DNA from: Rhizophlyctis rosea
Lineage: Eukaryota; Chytridiomycota; Chytridiomycetes; Rhizophlyctidales; Rhizophlyctidaceae
Assembly: GCA_027596075.1 (NCBI GenBank)
Contig: JADGJC010000018.1
Location: forward strand, 1-64,000
Direction: 5' to 3'
DNA: 64,000 bases
Shown: positions 11,302-25,840 of the stretch, one piece after another
How positions within the stretch are numbered: position 1 is the first letter of the stretch
Layout: every line of letters begins with the position of its first letter
Notes under the pieces: generated by a model
The model's input: only the letters and a program-made list of their open reading frames with translations
What the model was told of the DNA's origin: nothing
Database searches by the model: none
Position numbers and translations under genes: made by a program

Positions 11302-12072
11302 CATGCCGCTGTGGGTTTCGCCTCCGAGTCCCCCGTCAACCCCTTCTGGAAAATACCCGACAACTCCTTCCTCGACTTCTCCTCCAACTCCTTTTGCTTT
11401 TGGCGGACTTTGGCGAGTTCGGCGCGGATGCCTGGATCTTTGGGGTCCAGCTCGGCAGCCTTTTTGAAGTCCGCTTGGGCCTTATCGTAGTCTTGCTGGT
11501 TGAAGTGGACTTGCCCTCTTCGGAAGTAGGCCTGTCAATGCAAAGTGTGGTAAGGAGATGGTATGTTAACACACAGACGGGTGATAGGGTTCAGACGTTT
11601 CACCCACCTTCACGTTGTTGGGGTCCGCAGTGATGACCTTATCGCACATTTTCAATGCTTTGGGCCAGTTTTCGGTTTTGATGTAGCATGCTGCCATGTT
11701 GCTATGACAGGCCTTCAGGGTCTGCAATATGGTAATGTCAAAATCAGTGACTCGGGCTGTGAATGTCACAAACTCTGTTAATTTACATCCGCAATCTCCT
11801 TCTTGACAGATTCCGCCAGCTCCTTGCTCGGAACTATCGACGCGAGGCTTCCGTTGTCGAGACCGGTCAAGTATAGCGTAGCTTCATGGTACTTGCGTAG
11901 TGCTAAATGTTACGACGGGACTTAACACTTAGGGGTGAGGGAAGATTGACAAGTCGCAAGCTCTGCGCACAGAGGACGTACCTTGACTGGCATTGCCGGC
12001 TTTGAACTCTGCGTTTCCTTCGTCTTTGAGCTTCTTCCCTGCAGCGAGGTTGGTGGTGATTCTGTCGGCCAT
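11302..12072 (-). CDS. Small TPR co-chaperone-like protein
   Basis: Four exons on the minus strand encode a compact three-TPR domain. Exon 1 gives MADRITTNLAAGKKLKDEGN followed by AEFKAGNASQ. The next encodes ALRKYHEATLYLTGL and a linker. The third encodes the second TPR (ACHSNMAACYIKTENWPKAL). The last encodes the third TPR (AYFRRGQVHFNQQDYDKAQ) and a charged helix ending KPTAA. The pattern of K, N, N, K and R at helix starts (KLKDEGN, HSNMAAC, KAYFRRG) matches the carboxylate clamp that binds the EEVD end of Hsp90/Hsp70 in FKBP52, cyclophilin 40 and similar proteins. No isomerase domain is attached. Exact orthology is not assigned. Confidence 0.8.
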
Positions 12073-12354
12073 TGTTCGTTGCAGTGAGGCGGAAGTAGTA
12101 AAGTGAATGGCACACGTCAAGATGAAGGTGATCGCAAACTTTGGAATGTCAGGAAAGCTTGAGATGGGTTGTCCCGAGCAGAAGGCTTGGGTGGCGTCAA
12201 TCAGGGTCCTTGTGCGCAGCAGAGCCTTCTGTTGCGTGTAACGCACGATAGCCCTTGAACTCACAGTTCCTCCTCTACTTCCTCTGTTCCCCCTCCAGAT
12301 TCCTAAACAGTATCTTACCGGAGGCACAAATATGAGGGGATACATAGAACGGAC

Positions 12355-12720
12355 ATGCACAATGAAGATTATTCGGCGGCGCAAGACGACTGTCTCAATG
12401 CACTACGTGAAGCCGCGCGAGGGGGATATGCAGAGATCGTGGAGATGCTCCTCCAATGCAGAGTATCCGGTGCCGCAACTGATCACATTGGAAACCCGCT
12501 GCGACTACCCGTACTCGCTGCGCACAAGTTCCTCCCGCATGATCGGTACAGAACGCAATTCGAAGCCTTCCATCGACAGCGTGAACGGGCCAGATTGTTT
12601 GGACAAGCCTGGGAAGTCGGATCTCACAATGAGGAGGCTCAGAAGCTGTTGTTGGGGGTAGGGGCTAATAAATACGGGTCGACGGAAGAGGCAGCGAAAG
12701 ACATGAACCGTCCAGTCTGA
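12355..12720 (+). pseudogene. Short ankyrin-repeat-like remnant
   Basis: A 121-residue frame contains one good ankyrin-like half repeat (CLNALREAARGGYAEIVEML). A second weak one near the C-terminus (EEAQKLLLGVGANKYGST) keeps the LLLxxGAN ending. The middle has no repeat pattern. It could be a small expressed gene, a last exon, or a leftover of a larger ankyrin gene; no partner exon was found upstream. Confidence 0.35.
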
Positions 12721-13683
12721 TTATAGAGGGTGGTTGGATGCATGGAAAGGTGAGCTGTAGCACTATTCACAACGGCATGATCCATAACTCATTGTCCGAA
12801 TGTGCAGAAGGCAAATCAATTCGCGGGCTATCAAAGGGCGATTTCGGAAGCATCAAGTCGGTCGACATGGTTTATCGACAATGTGATGCATTGTACATGT
12901 TAGTAACCCATTTTACATGAGTGTGAATGCTGCACACGAGATCTTTCCCGTCCGGGACTTTCCAGGCATAAAAGCGAGTTCCGATTCCGCACCTGCAGCA
13001 AAGCTCATGTTGTTACATCAGATCACTCCGTGTTCATTTTCTACCTCACGCCACCTCAACGTGCCATGGTGGCCACTCAGAATGCACCCACCACCAACAA
13101 CTAATGTGGTATTGTGGCCATGACCGCCAGATGCCCGGTTACGATTAGGGTCGCCATCAGCGAAAAAGTGCAAGATCTTTTTTGAGAGTCAACAGCTGGC
13201 TGAGTGACAAAAGATATGAGAAGAGCTGCGGTGAATGCTCGGCCGGATGGTACCGCATTAGTGTAGGAGGCAAAGGTGGCCAAACGCCGGAGAGGGAGGT
13301 GAATTCGGTGGGGTAAAATGATCGCGAGATGGATATTGTGTAGCCTCCGCATTGTGACATGATATTGAAAACACTGTGATTAGAGGGTTCAGCTGTGATT
13401 AGAAGGTTCAGCTCAACGGTCAATGGTGGTCTACCACTGTACTTCACGCTGTGAGAGTTTGTGTGAACGATTGAGAAACTGTTGAACTCCTTCCCTGATA
13501 CAACTTTGAGCGCCTCCCACAGTAGTTTGCACGTCGCAACACCCAGAGTATAGCGGCACAGAAACGAACTCAGAAGAAGGTACCTAGTAGGCCCAATGGC
13601 CTCCCATTCGGCAAGGTGCAATCAGGAAAACTCATCCATTACTTTACGTATGTTGTGGAGATATGGAGCAACAAGCAAATTCG
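12721..13683. other. Intergenic, no convincing gene
   Basis: About 960 bp. A 154-residue minus-strand frame (13,157-13,621) lacks recognisable motifs and has the composition of non-coding sequence. A tandem near-repeat (agagggttcagctgtgattagaaggttcagct region, 13,381-13,412) is the only structure noticed. Confidence 0.4.
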
Positions 13684-14079
13684 CTATTTTTGTCCATGAT
13701 ACATACACCCCACTCGTCCTCCAATATCGACACATTTGCCCCCTTCCCCACACTTGAAGTCTCTAGCTCCAACAAGCAAACACATGATGTACCCGTCCCG
13801 ACTGGCATTGCATCTTGGTGTGCAATCACGATCCTCCGCCACCAGTGAAAGGATGATGTAAAAGGTCAGCAACGCGCAGCAAAGAATTGCAAGGACTTGT
13901 AACCATTGTTGCCGCCCTTCTGACTGAGTTTGGGCAGCTGTGGAGATGCGTGAACGACTGGAGGTCTGACCGAGTAGAGGTGATGTTTCCTGGGGATGTA
14001 GATGTGGATGCGGCTCTGAGTGTGAATGTGAGTGTGATTGGTATGGCGGCGGGGCCACATCAGGTACGTCGTTGTCCAT
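13684..14079 (-). CDS. Small single-pass membrane protein with PPxY motif and Cys-rich outer domain, unrecognised
   Basis: An intronless frame of 131 residues from the ATG at 14,079. The N-terminal part has a PPPY motif (VAPPPYQ), a His/Ser-rich stretch and ETSPLLG, which resembles acidic dileucine sorting signals. A single hydrophobic helix follows (WLQVLAILCCALLTFYIILS). The C-terminal 48 residues carry six cysteines (CTPRC, C, KC, KC, GC), as in small extracellular or lumenal disulphide domains. PPxY recruits WW-domain ubiquitin ligases of the Rsp5 type, so endosomal sorting is a reasonable inference. No family is recognised. An upstream ATG at 14,133 is in frame but the sequence between looks non-coding. 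Confidence 0.5.
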   Translation of the reverse strand: MDNDVPDVAPPPYQSHSHSHSEPHPHLHPQETSPLLGQTSSRSRISTAAQTQSEGRQQWLQVLAILCCALLTFYIILSLVAEDRDCTPRCNASRDGYIMCLLVGARDFKCGEGGKCVDIGGRVGCMYHGQK

Positions 14080-14499
14080 GAGCTGCGAGATTTGCGAAAG
14101 TAATTGAAAGGAGAACACATAGAGACTAGGCAAGGAGTTGAAGTTTATATTTCCAGGTCCGAACTACCGAGCAATACCTCACTGTCTTGCCATTGAGGTA
14201 ATGTACCGGCATGAGCCAGAAATAGCTCAACAGTTGCACCCTGAAAGATCATAGCGGCGTGGCGCAGGCTGCGCGTTTCCAGCCAATCAACGCGTTGAGA
14301 CACCCACAAGCGGGCCATTTCAGGGGACCACACAAAGCGGCACGCTGAGCCACGCGTCTTGCCTTCAAGCATGCAAATGCAAGAGACAACCCCTAAAAAC
14401 TTTCCGTGTTTTTACAATTTCCTACACTTTTCCCTCCAGCATTTCACACCCTCATTCCAGTCCGACAAGTTAACACTCCCCACCAAGTATACCGAAACC

Positions 14500-16962
14500 A
14501 TGAAATTCGCCAAACAGCTCATGCTGAGGGCCGTTCCATCATGGAGCGACCATTACATGGACTACAAATCACTGAAGAAAATGGTGAAGGATTCGTCCAT
14601 CCGATTGAAGGGTATGCGCGTCGAATGTAAATAAACAAAATGTCCTGTATGATTGAACGTGCATCCTTTTACAGAAACTCAGGGAGATGACATATCGGCA
14701 GTCAAGGCAACGCTCACCCAAGAATTCTGTGATGCAGTTAAAGTTGAAGCGCAGAAGGTTGAGGATTGGCATTCAGCAAAGGAGAAGGAAGCAGAAGGGC
14801 GGCTGGAGACGTTGGATGGAGCGTGGAGTGTGACTATGAATGATGAGGAACAGGAGAATTGGTATGTTAGAAGGCGGTATTCTCCCGCTTCATCTCATGG
14901 CTGACATCAGAATACCTCTATGCCGACAGGATCAGCGAAATGGATGGTCTTATTCTGGCGTTGGAGAATTTGCTCGAATTTTGCTCAGCAAACAATGCAG
15001 CGTTCAAGAAAATCTTGAAGGTTTAATTCCGTGCCTTTGTTTGCTCCGCAGCGGGGCCCACTAACGCACTATTCCTCAGAAATTCGATAAGTGGATGTCA
15101 TCAGATGTTAGCCGAACTTTTTGGCCTACCATAACCAGCTATCGCTTCGTGAAATCACAGAAGGTTGTGTTTGATCGGTGGAAGTTGGGCCTCCATTCTC
15201 TATCTCATACAGCAATTTAGGATGAACAGCTGCTATTGCGGGCAAAACTGGCATGGAGGAAGCGAGTCCCCGGAGTACCGCTCGAGCCCACCGAGTCATT
15301 ACACGTTTTGGATACGTCCACAATACCCACAATTACATCACTCGATCTGGATGCCATGCCACGTAAGTTTCAAACCTTCCTCAGCGACCATTTCCACAGG
15401 GCACAAAACTGATGTGTTGCAATAGGAGGACAAGTTTCGCATCTCTGGGTGGCAATCACGGTATGGAATGCAAGGGATGCATTCTTGTTTAGTTAATAAC
15501 CTGACATGCCAAAACAGGAGGACGGGTTAGGGAATGTAACCAAGGTGCCGGTTATTGTTGCTAAAGGGATGAAAGGTGGACCCGTGGTGGGACTGACGGC
15601 AGCGTTGGTGGGTAACTTCACGAAGGTTTGGCAAGGCATGGATGCTGACTCATATTGATAGCATGGTAATGAGCTGAACGGTATCCCTATCATCCACCGG
15701 CTGTTCCGAGAAATCGATTGTCAGGTGCGTATGCAAATGCGCACTGGCCTACGTTGAAGCTTTTCGTAAATGCATACGTTCAACAGGAGTTGCACGGTAC
15801 TTTAGTTGCATGCCCCGTAGCAAACGCACCAGGCTATTTGCGCGGACAGCGCGGCTACTCTGACGGCAGCGATCTGAACAGGTATGCTTTTCGGCAACAT
15901 TTGTCATTTGATAACGAGTGCTCAAGAAGTTCTCAAGGTTGATGCCGGGGAAGAAGAATGGATCAGCACCGCAAGTGTACGCGTATAATTTGATGGAAAA
16001 GGTGGTGAAGAAGTTGGAGGTGTTGTTGGATGTGAGTTAAATGGTTCATTCAGCTTCTAAACACGCGAATGGCAACAACGATTCTCAACCATTTCTCTGG
16101 ATAACCGACAGCTCCATACTGCTTCGAAGGGCCGAGTGAATTCTTTGTACGTCCGCGCAGACATGATTGATCCTCGCACGAGAAAGATGGCAGTCCTCCA
16201 AAACCCTCAAATCATCGTTCATAACTCGGCACCAGATGGTAGCCTGCGAGGTGCCGCCATGGCGGCAGGTAAAGCAACTGCCAGTTCCTTAATTTACTTC
16301 GAATATCATATCCTGACGTTTTTCGCTTTTATTTTAGGCATTCCAGCAATCACAGTCGAAATCGGCGACCCCAGCCGGTTCCAAAAGCGCTTCATCAAAA
16401 ATGCACTTCTCGGTGTAAACAACATTCTCTGCCATTTGAACATGACACCACAGGAGCCGGATATGCCTGACTATGAGCCAGTGGTGTGCAGGTGAGCTTA
16501 TTGCGCAAACCGCTTTGATCGTCATGTTGTCTGACTATCACCCAATATCTTCAGCCGAAGTTTCTGGATCTTCGCCGAGCAGGGAGGGGTTTTGACGGTC
16601 CTTCCGGAGATTTGCACGTGGGTTCGGAAAGGGGAGCCTATTGCTTACTTGCATTCCCTATTTGGTGGACTATTGGAGACGTATGTGGCACCTGAGGATG
16701 GGATTGTCATTGGCAAGAGTGTGGATCCTGTTTGTGAGAGGTACGGTATCCAGTGCGCATTTTGTTTTCTGCGTTTTCACGCGCGAAACTCATCCATGTG
16801 CACATCCCAAGTGGGAGCAGGATTTTACATCTAGGAGTGGTAGCAGACGCTTTCCCGACCGGTAAGTGTTCAGCAATCGCAGTTGAGTGAGGGCTATGCC
16901 ATGATGGTCGTGTGCTGAAACCTTTGCTCTGGCGCGTAGTTGCCAATGACGGCCATCTATGA
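14500..16962 (+). CDS. SPX domain fused to AstE/aspartoacylase-family zinc deacylase
   Basis: Fifteen GT-AG exons (first 14500-14611, last 16940-16962) sum to 1554 nt, giving 517 residues with no stop. Residues 1-165 are an SPX domain: MKFAKQLMLRAVPSWSDHYM, then DYKSLKKMVKD, helices ending NNAAFKKILKKFDKW. SPX binds inositol pyrophosphates or phosphate. Residues about 205-510 are the succinylglutamate desuccinylase/aspartoacylase family of M14-like zinc hydrolases. The zinc pair is H248-G-N-E251, DLNR is at 297-300 (DLNRLMPGK), and the third zinc ligand H333 lies in DLHTASKG. The C-terminal beta domain (LLETYVAPEDGIVIG, ILHLGVV) is present. The layout suggests a hydrolase gated by phosphate status; the substrate is unknown. 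Confidence 0.9.
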
Positions 16963-17313
16963 TTTAAGCATTATGATTTGCTTTGAGGACATTCACGGTG
17001 CCATGTTGAAGAGACATTTTGTGCGTGTCCACTCGCCCTGTATCTATGCTTCGTTCCTACTTGATTTATGTTTTCCATGATTTATGTATATTGTAAATAT
17101 AATCATGACCCATTGATGATGGAGGGATTCAATGATGACCCTTTACTGAAAAGTTTCGTAGTTGTACGGTTGCTGATGGACGTCTGATCATGCAAGTGTG
17201 GGATCAATGAATTTCAAAATTCCTTACGGAAAAATGGATTCAGGTACATGACAGAACAAGTCTTCCTAGCCTGAACATTCACGCCAAACATCACCTATGG
17301 AATCTCTCAACCC
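16963..17313. other. Intergenic between convergent genes, no gene seen
   Basis: About 350 bp between the stop of the SPX-AstE gene and the stop of the NTF2-like gene. A/T-rich stretches near 17,060-17,110 are probable 3' ends. Confidence 0.5.
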
Positions 17314-17763
17314 CTAAAACTTCATAGTAGTCTCCTTCTGCACATTCGTCTCCTGATAATGCACAACCCTAACTCCCTCCGGCGCACTCCCATCCCTCTC
17401 ATAAAAATACGTCCCCAACGTAACCAACTTCGTCTCTCCCATCCACCAATGCTCCTTCACTCTCACCAAACACGCATCCTCACTGCTCCAAAGCACTTCA
17501 AAGTGCTCCTCCTCAACGCGGCTGTTCCCCTCCGTCGGGCATTGCTCACGCATATTGTATTGGGAGGCGATGAGCGAAGCGCGGGAGTCGCATAGTTCGC
17601 CGAAGAAGTAAATGTAGGACGTGTTTGGGGTGAAGTGGTCGGCTACGGCGGCGATGGCGGCATCGGAGCGGGAATTGGAGGGGTTGTTGTTGAGAAAGGC
17701 GATGTAAGCTTTGCGGAGGGTTTCGACGTTGGTGCGGGCCAGGGTGGTGATGTCGGTAGACAT
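17314..17763 (-). CDS. NTF2/SnoaL-like protein
   Basis: An uninterrupted 149-residue frame. The start MSTDITTLARTNVETLRKAY and the helical ADHFTPNTSYIYFFG stretch lead into strands with HFEVLWSSEDACLVRVKEHW and TYFYERDGS, the cone-shaped NTF2/SnoaL fold in size and order. Members of this fold are small hydrolases, isomerases or ligand-binding proteins; nothing in the sequence fixes the activity. No signal peptide. The third-position C/G preference on the coding strand supports translation. Confidence 0.65.
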   Translation of the reverse strand: MSTDITTLARTNVETLRKAYIAFLNNNPSNSRSDAAIAAVADHFTPNTSYIYFFGELCDSRASLIASQYNMREQCPTEGNSRVEEEHFEVLWSSEDACLVRVKEHWWMGETKLVTLGTYFYERDGSAPEGVRVVHYQETNVQKETTMKF

Positions 17764-18584
17764 TTTGTGAGTGACTTGAAGAAAGATGTAAGATAGGATG
17801 TGCCTGAGCTTTTTTGATTATATTGACACGTAAATTGGTTTACACTTTGGAGGCCGGGTGTTGATTGATCCATGTGCAAGAATGAGCTGGGGAAGAACCA
17901 TTTTATATTGTCCAGCGTTCACTCTTGGGGTTTTGGAAAATAAGGTTTTGTGTCTCCGAAGCTTGCCGCAGCGACGGAAGCCTCCGTCGGCTCCGAAGTG
18001 CGGAGAAACTATTTTTGGCGCTTGCGGCTTGCCCATGCGACCAAACGCTGAACACCAAACAACACCAACACCACCACCAGCGCCCGAATTCCTCAACGAT
18101 GTCGTCGACCGAATCGAGGTGGTCACCCAGAAGCAAAATTAACGTGGTGGGTGTTTCTGGCCGAAATAATCGGGTGGAGCCTGCCCCAGCCCCGACGGCA
18201 ACCCCCAGCTTGTCAGTACTTTCTATTTCGCACATTGGAGAGTGCACATATAGCCCAGTCTGACAACAACCTAATGTATTGCCTGTTTCAGCATTGGCCC
18301 TTCGGGACTTGCACCATTTTTCCTTGAATGAAATTTCACGCTCGCCTCAAAAGTTGCCCAAAGCTTGTTCAACAAATCCACTTCACCGTCGCAACAACCT
18401 CAATCAAGATCGCAACAAGCAAAAAGAACACTTTATCAAGAGTGAAAAAATTACAAGATATGGAGATGCGTATGCTAAGTATGTACCGAAATATCGCTAT
18501 ACCTTCCAGCGCGAAAAAATGCCTGCCAAATGAATAGAAATATGCTACATCTACTCAAAATTGTTTGCACCGCAAAAAGCATGA
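17764..18584. other. Intergenic, no convincing gene
   Basis: About 820 bp between two minus-strand genes. Overlapping frames at 17,818-18,263 on both strands have no recognisable domain. A TATA-like stretch lies at 17,818-17,826, about 55 bp upstream of the NTF2-like start. Confidence 0.4.
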
Positions 18585-22827
<4,243 letters not shown>

Positions 22828-23533
22828 CTGGAATGAAAAGTTAGGTAGTTGCTTTGGCCGGAATTGAAGGTGAATGTGGGGTCGTTGGTGGGAAACCAGT
22901 CGGCTTGCTTATTCTGCCCAGGTGAGTTGAGGCAGATCGGTTGACCAGCATGGAAACCAAAGAAAAGCAAGTGTCTTCGAATCCGAATTTCCCACCGCAG
23001 TCAAGCATGCAGCGATCAGATTTTGTTTATCCACTATCATAAAGTTATGGGTAAATTGTGGCTTTTTGGGTTGTCAACCATCCATTTCATGTCCGCAGCA
23101 TCGGACATCTATGCATTGGCTGATCGCTGGTCAGGGTCGGTGTGAACGTGTAGACCACTTACTTGGATACCGCTGGAATAGTAAAACATTGACACCTGGC
23201 GTCACTCGGCCACCATTTTGCACAGTGAGACACACATACAATGCGCCAGGTGTCAACGATTTCCGATTCCAGCAGTACCTCATGAATCAACCAACACAAG
23301 CAAATGAGCCAGGCGACGACGAGGACATGCAGACAGTATAGGTATGCTGAGGAATGAGGACTCCAATGCTCCCAATACTTGTTGTGAAAAGTGGAATATA
23401 TTCGGCGTCACACTCGTTATGAAAATCAAATCTATTAATATCGAAACATGTCTTGCGCCACAACCACCATTACAAGTTGAGAGTGGGGGGGTGCGTCTCT
23501 ACTCTGAAACTTTATCAGCATGCATTGAAGTTT
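22828..23533. other. Upstream region with hairpin, no gene seen
   Basis: About 700 bp between the SNF2 gene start and the 3' end of the MYND gene. It holds the imperfect inverted repeat listed separately. A plus-strand frame at 23,066-23,341 simply crosses that hairpin. Confidence 0.45.
23165..23281. repeat. Long imperfect inverted repeat (hairpin)
   Basis: The left arm (23,165-23,201) and right arm (23,244-23,281) are reverse complements over about 37 bp. GCTGGAAT and TTGACACCTGGCG match exactly and sit in the same spacing (9 bp apart) in both arms. The spacer is about 42 nt. The arms differ mainly in the 9-bp inner piece. Confidence 0.75.
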
Positions 23534-24764
23534 TTACGGAGCAAAATGCGTCTCACCTTCGTGGCTTTCTGGACGATAGCCGAGTATCTGTTGCACAGCT
23601 TCCGCGAGTTCCGGAACATTCATCAGATTGTCCACGGTGATGACCGTAACTGTTTTGGATGACTCTGCAGTCGTGATGTCGCCGGGTAGCTTGCAGAGCA
23701 GTTTGTGATATTCCTTCCAGTTCTGCTTCTGACACGTCTTGTCACAGTAGTAGACCTTCCGGCATCCTCCACAAGGCGACAGATGCGGGTCTCTGTAGTT
23801 GCACTCCTCACATTCCCGCTCCGTGCATCCCTGTTCGGCAATGAGGAACCGCATCGGCTTCTTCCAGGGCATGTTTGGACTTTGGCATTCAACGGATGCG
23901 TAAAACTCAGTGCCGCCTTCCCACGCCGGCCCTACAACTAGCCGCACCGCGTTCTGATCGTCAATATCAAGGGGCATTTCTTGGAGCTCGCCCGCATTGA
24001 GATCCGTGACGCCACATTTGAGGATGGATGCTTCGATGCTGGATTGATGCGGGATCATACTGGACCAAATAGTGGAGAGTGGTAGGCGCACGATGCCGCA
24101 AAGGGTCGAGTAGTCGTCATCCCCAAGCCAAGGCTCTTCGAAGCTGGCGGGAGTTCTGACCTCGAACAGAAGGTTTTGGATGGTAGAGGTGACATTCGTT
24201 GGTATTTTCGTAAAGATGTAACCGAGGCGAAGCAGCACACCCTGAGCGTGTCACATATGCATGATGAGGAGCAACAGTCCACCAATGCTAGTTGTGGCGC
24301 GTAGATTCAAAGTTTCAATTATACCTTGTTGATGCAATTCCTCAACGCAGCATAGTACGATCGAGACGAGTCATCTTGATTCGTCGGTGGAAGGGCGCTG
24401 TTCAGGATGTTGAAATTCATCATCATGATGAAAACAAGATCGTGGTCCACTTTCTTCACTTCGATGAAGTCAAATCCTTCTTGGGGAGTCAGCGGGGGAA
24501 AGGAACGTACGGCTTCTCATACTTGCCTTGCTCATTTGAAAAGTCAACCCATGCACACAAGGCGGACGCCAGCTGTTCACTGGTGCTGATGGCGTTGTCG
24601 ATGACCTTTTTCCATTGTTTGCGAAGGCGGCCGGGCAGAGCGTGTAGCTTCTTCAATGCTTGCATGTGCTTTTCCAGATCCAGGGTTTGGAGTTGAGAGC
24701 TGATAGGTGTTTGCCGCTCGTGATTTTCGACGAAGCAAAAGGCGGCGTCCAACATGGTAGTCAT
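23534..24764 (-). CDS. MYND zinc-finger protein
   Basis: Starts at MTTMLDAAFCFVENHERQ, with a helical domain of about 150 residues. A middle region includes DFIEVKKVDHDLVFIMMMNF. The C-terminus has a MYND finger: CTERECEECN, CGGCRKVYYC, CDKTCQKQNWKEYHKLLC, which provides the full set of Cys/His ligands. MYND fingers bind proline-rich peptides. One GT-AG intron lies near 24,240-24,325. At about 24,494, in a run of five C, the coding signal shifts by one base (PYVPFPR in one frame, LTPQEGFDF in the next) without an intron that keeps frame, so either an indel error or a real break exists there. The overall function is unknown. Confidence 0.7.
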
Positions 24765-25840
24765 GGTTTCTGAGCTACGGAAGATCAATATCAGTTAATG
24801 TGAAAGCTCTGTGGTAACATCAATGTCCATACTATCCGTCTCGCAGTCAACGCGAGAAGAAACACAAGCGGATGCAGTTGCAACTATTGAGCCAGACGAG
24901 TTAATAACAGGTTGCAAAGTGCAAAAGTTGAGAGAGGAGGAAAGGGGTGCAGGCGGCCAGTCACCGACAGTTTGACAGGTAGTACATGGGATGGTGTGAA
25001 TGTCTCCCGAGTCGTAACTAAGCCATCTGGTCAGATTGACACGTGAACACTGTGACAGCAAGAAATTTCCCACGTCCCACAGTTCGCACGTTGATACACC
25101 CCACGGGCCGCAGGCTCAAAACTCACCATTCGCTCCACCATGCTTATTCTATATATTTGATATGACATCCTGGCAGATTCAATCAACCAAAATGAGGCAT
25201 GCAGAGATCAGTATCATCAGTTCTGACATTCGCTTCAAGCTGAAAATGTCATATCCAGCGAACGGATCATTTTACTTATTTTGGCTTGTGGGTGCGGCCC
25301 CTTCGAGGCTTTTGCTTGGGTGTATCTGCCACGGAGACCACAGTACTTCATATGATTGCTACGGAGTACTACTTCAGCGTGTGACCTTTTCCAAAGGCAT
25401 CCGGAAGTGAATGGATAAAATCACTAATGAAGTGTTCGATATAAAATGGCATTGTTTATTTATTTCCTGAGATGGATGCGAGTTGGTTGGCCATTTTTGG
25501 ACCCCTGGTGCAGCTTCGGACGGCACAGTCAAGAAGACGTGAAGATCACATAAGCAAATATTGACTCACGTGTCACCTTCCTCGACGTCACTCCCTTCCG
25601 CATCCTTCGCAGTTTTCCGGATGTTCCTGATGTTCACTTGCCCAGGAACACAGGAAAGCGGGTGCGTGTCTCGCTTTTACAACCCGTCTCCGTGAAAACA
25701 TTTTTGAAATTGAATCGTAGCTGCAGCTTCTTACCTATGACTTGTTTTTTGGAGCACATACACACGTACCGTCACTCACTAGTCTCACTGTGATCATTCA
25801 TTCCGAACTTCTCCGGCTGTATGCCCCATCTCCTACTACC
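24765..25840. other. Intergenic, no convincing gene
   Basis: About 1.1 kb between divergent genes. A minus-strand frame at 24,795-25,073 could be a 5' exon of the MYND gene but shows no domain. The remainder shows no coding signal. Confidence 0.4.

Noticed and set aside
13157..13621. 154-residue minus-strand frame
   Set aside because: No motif or membrane layout that holds up; long open frames of this size occur by chance here.
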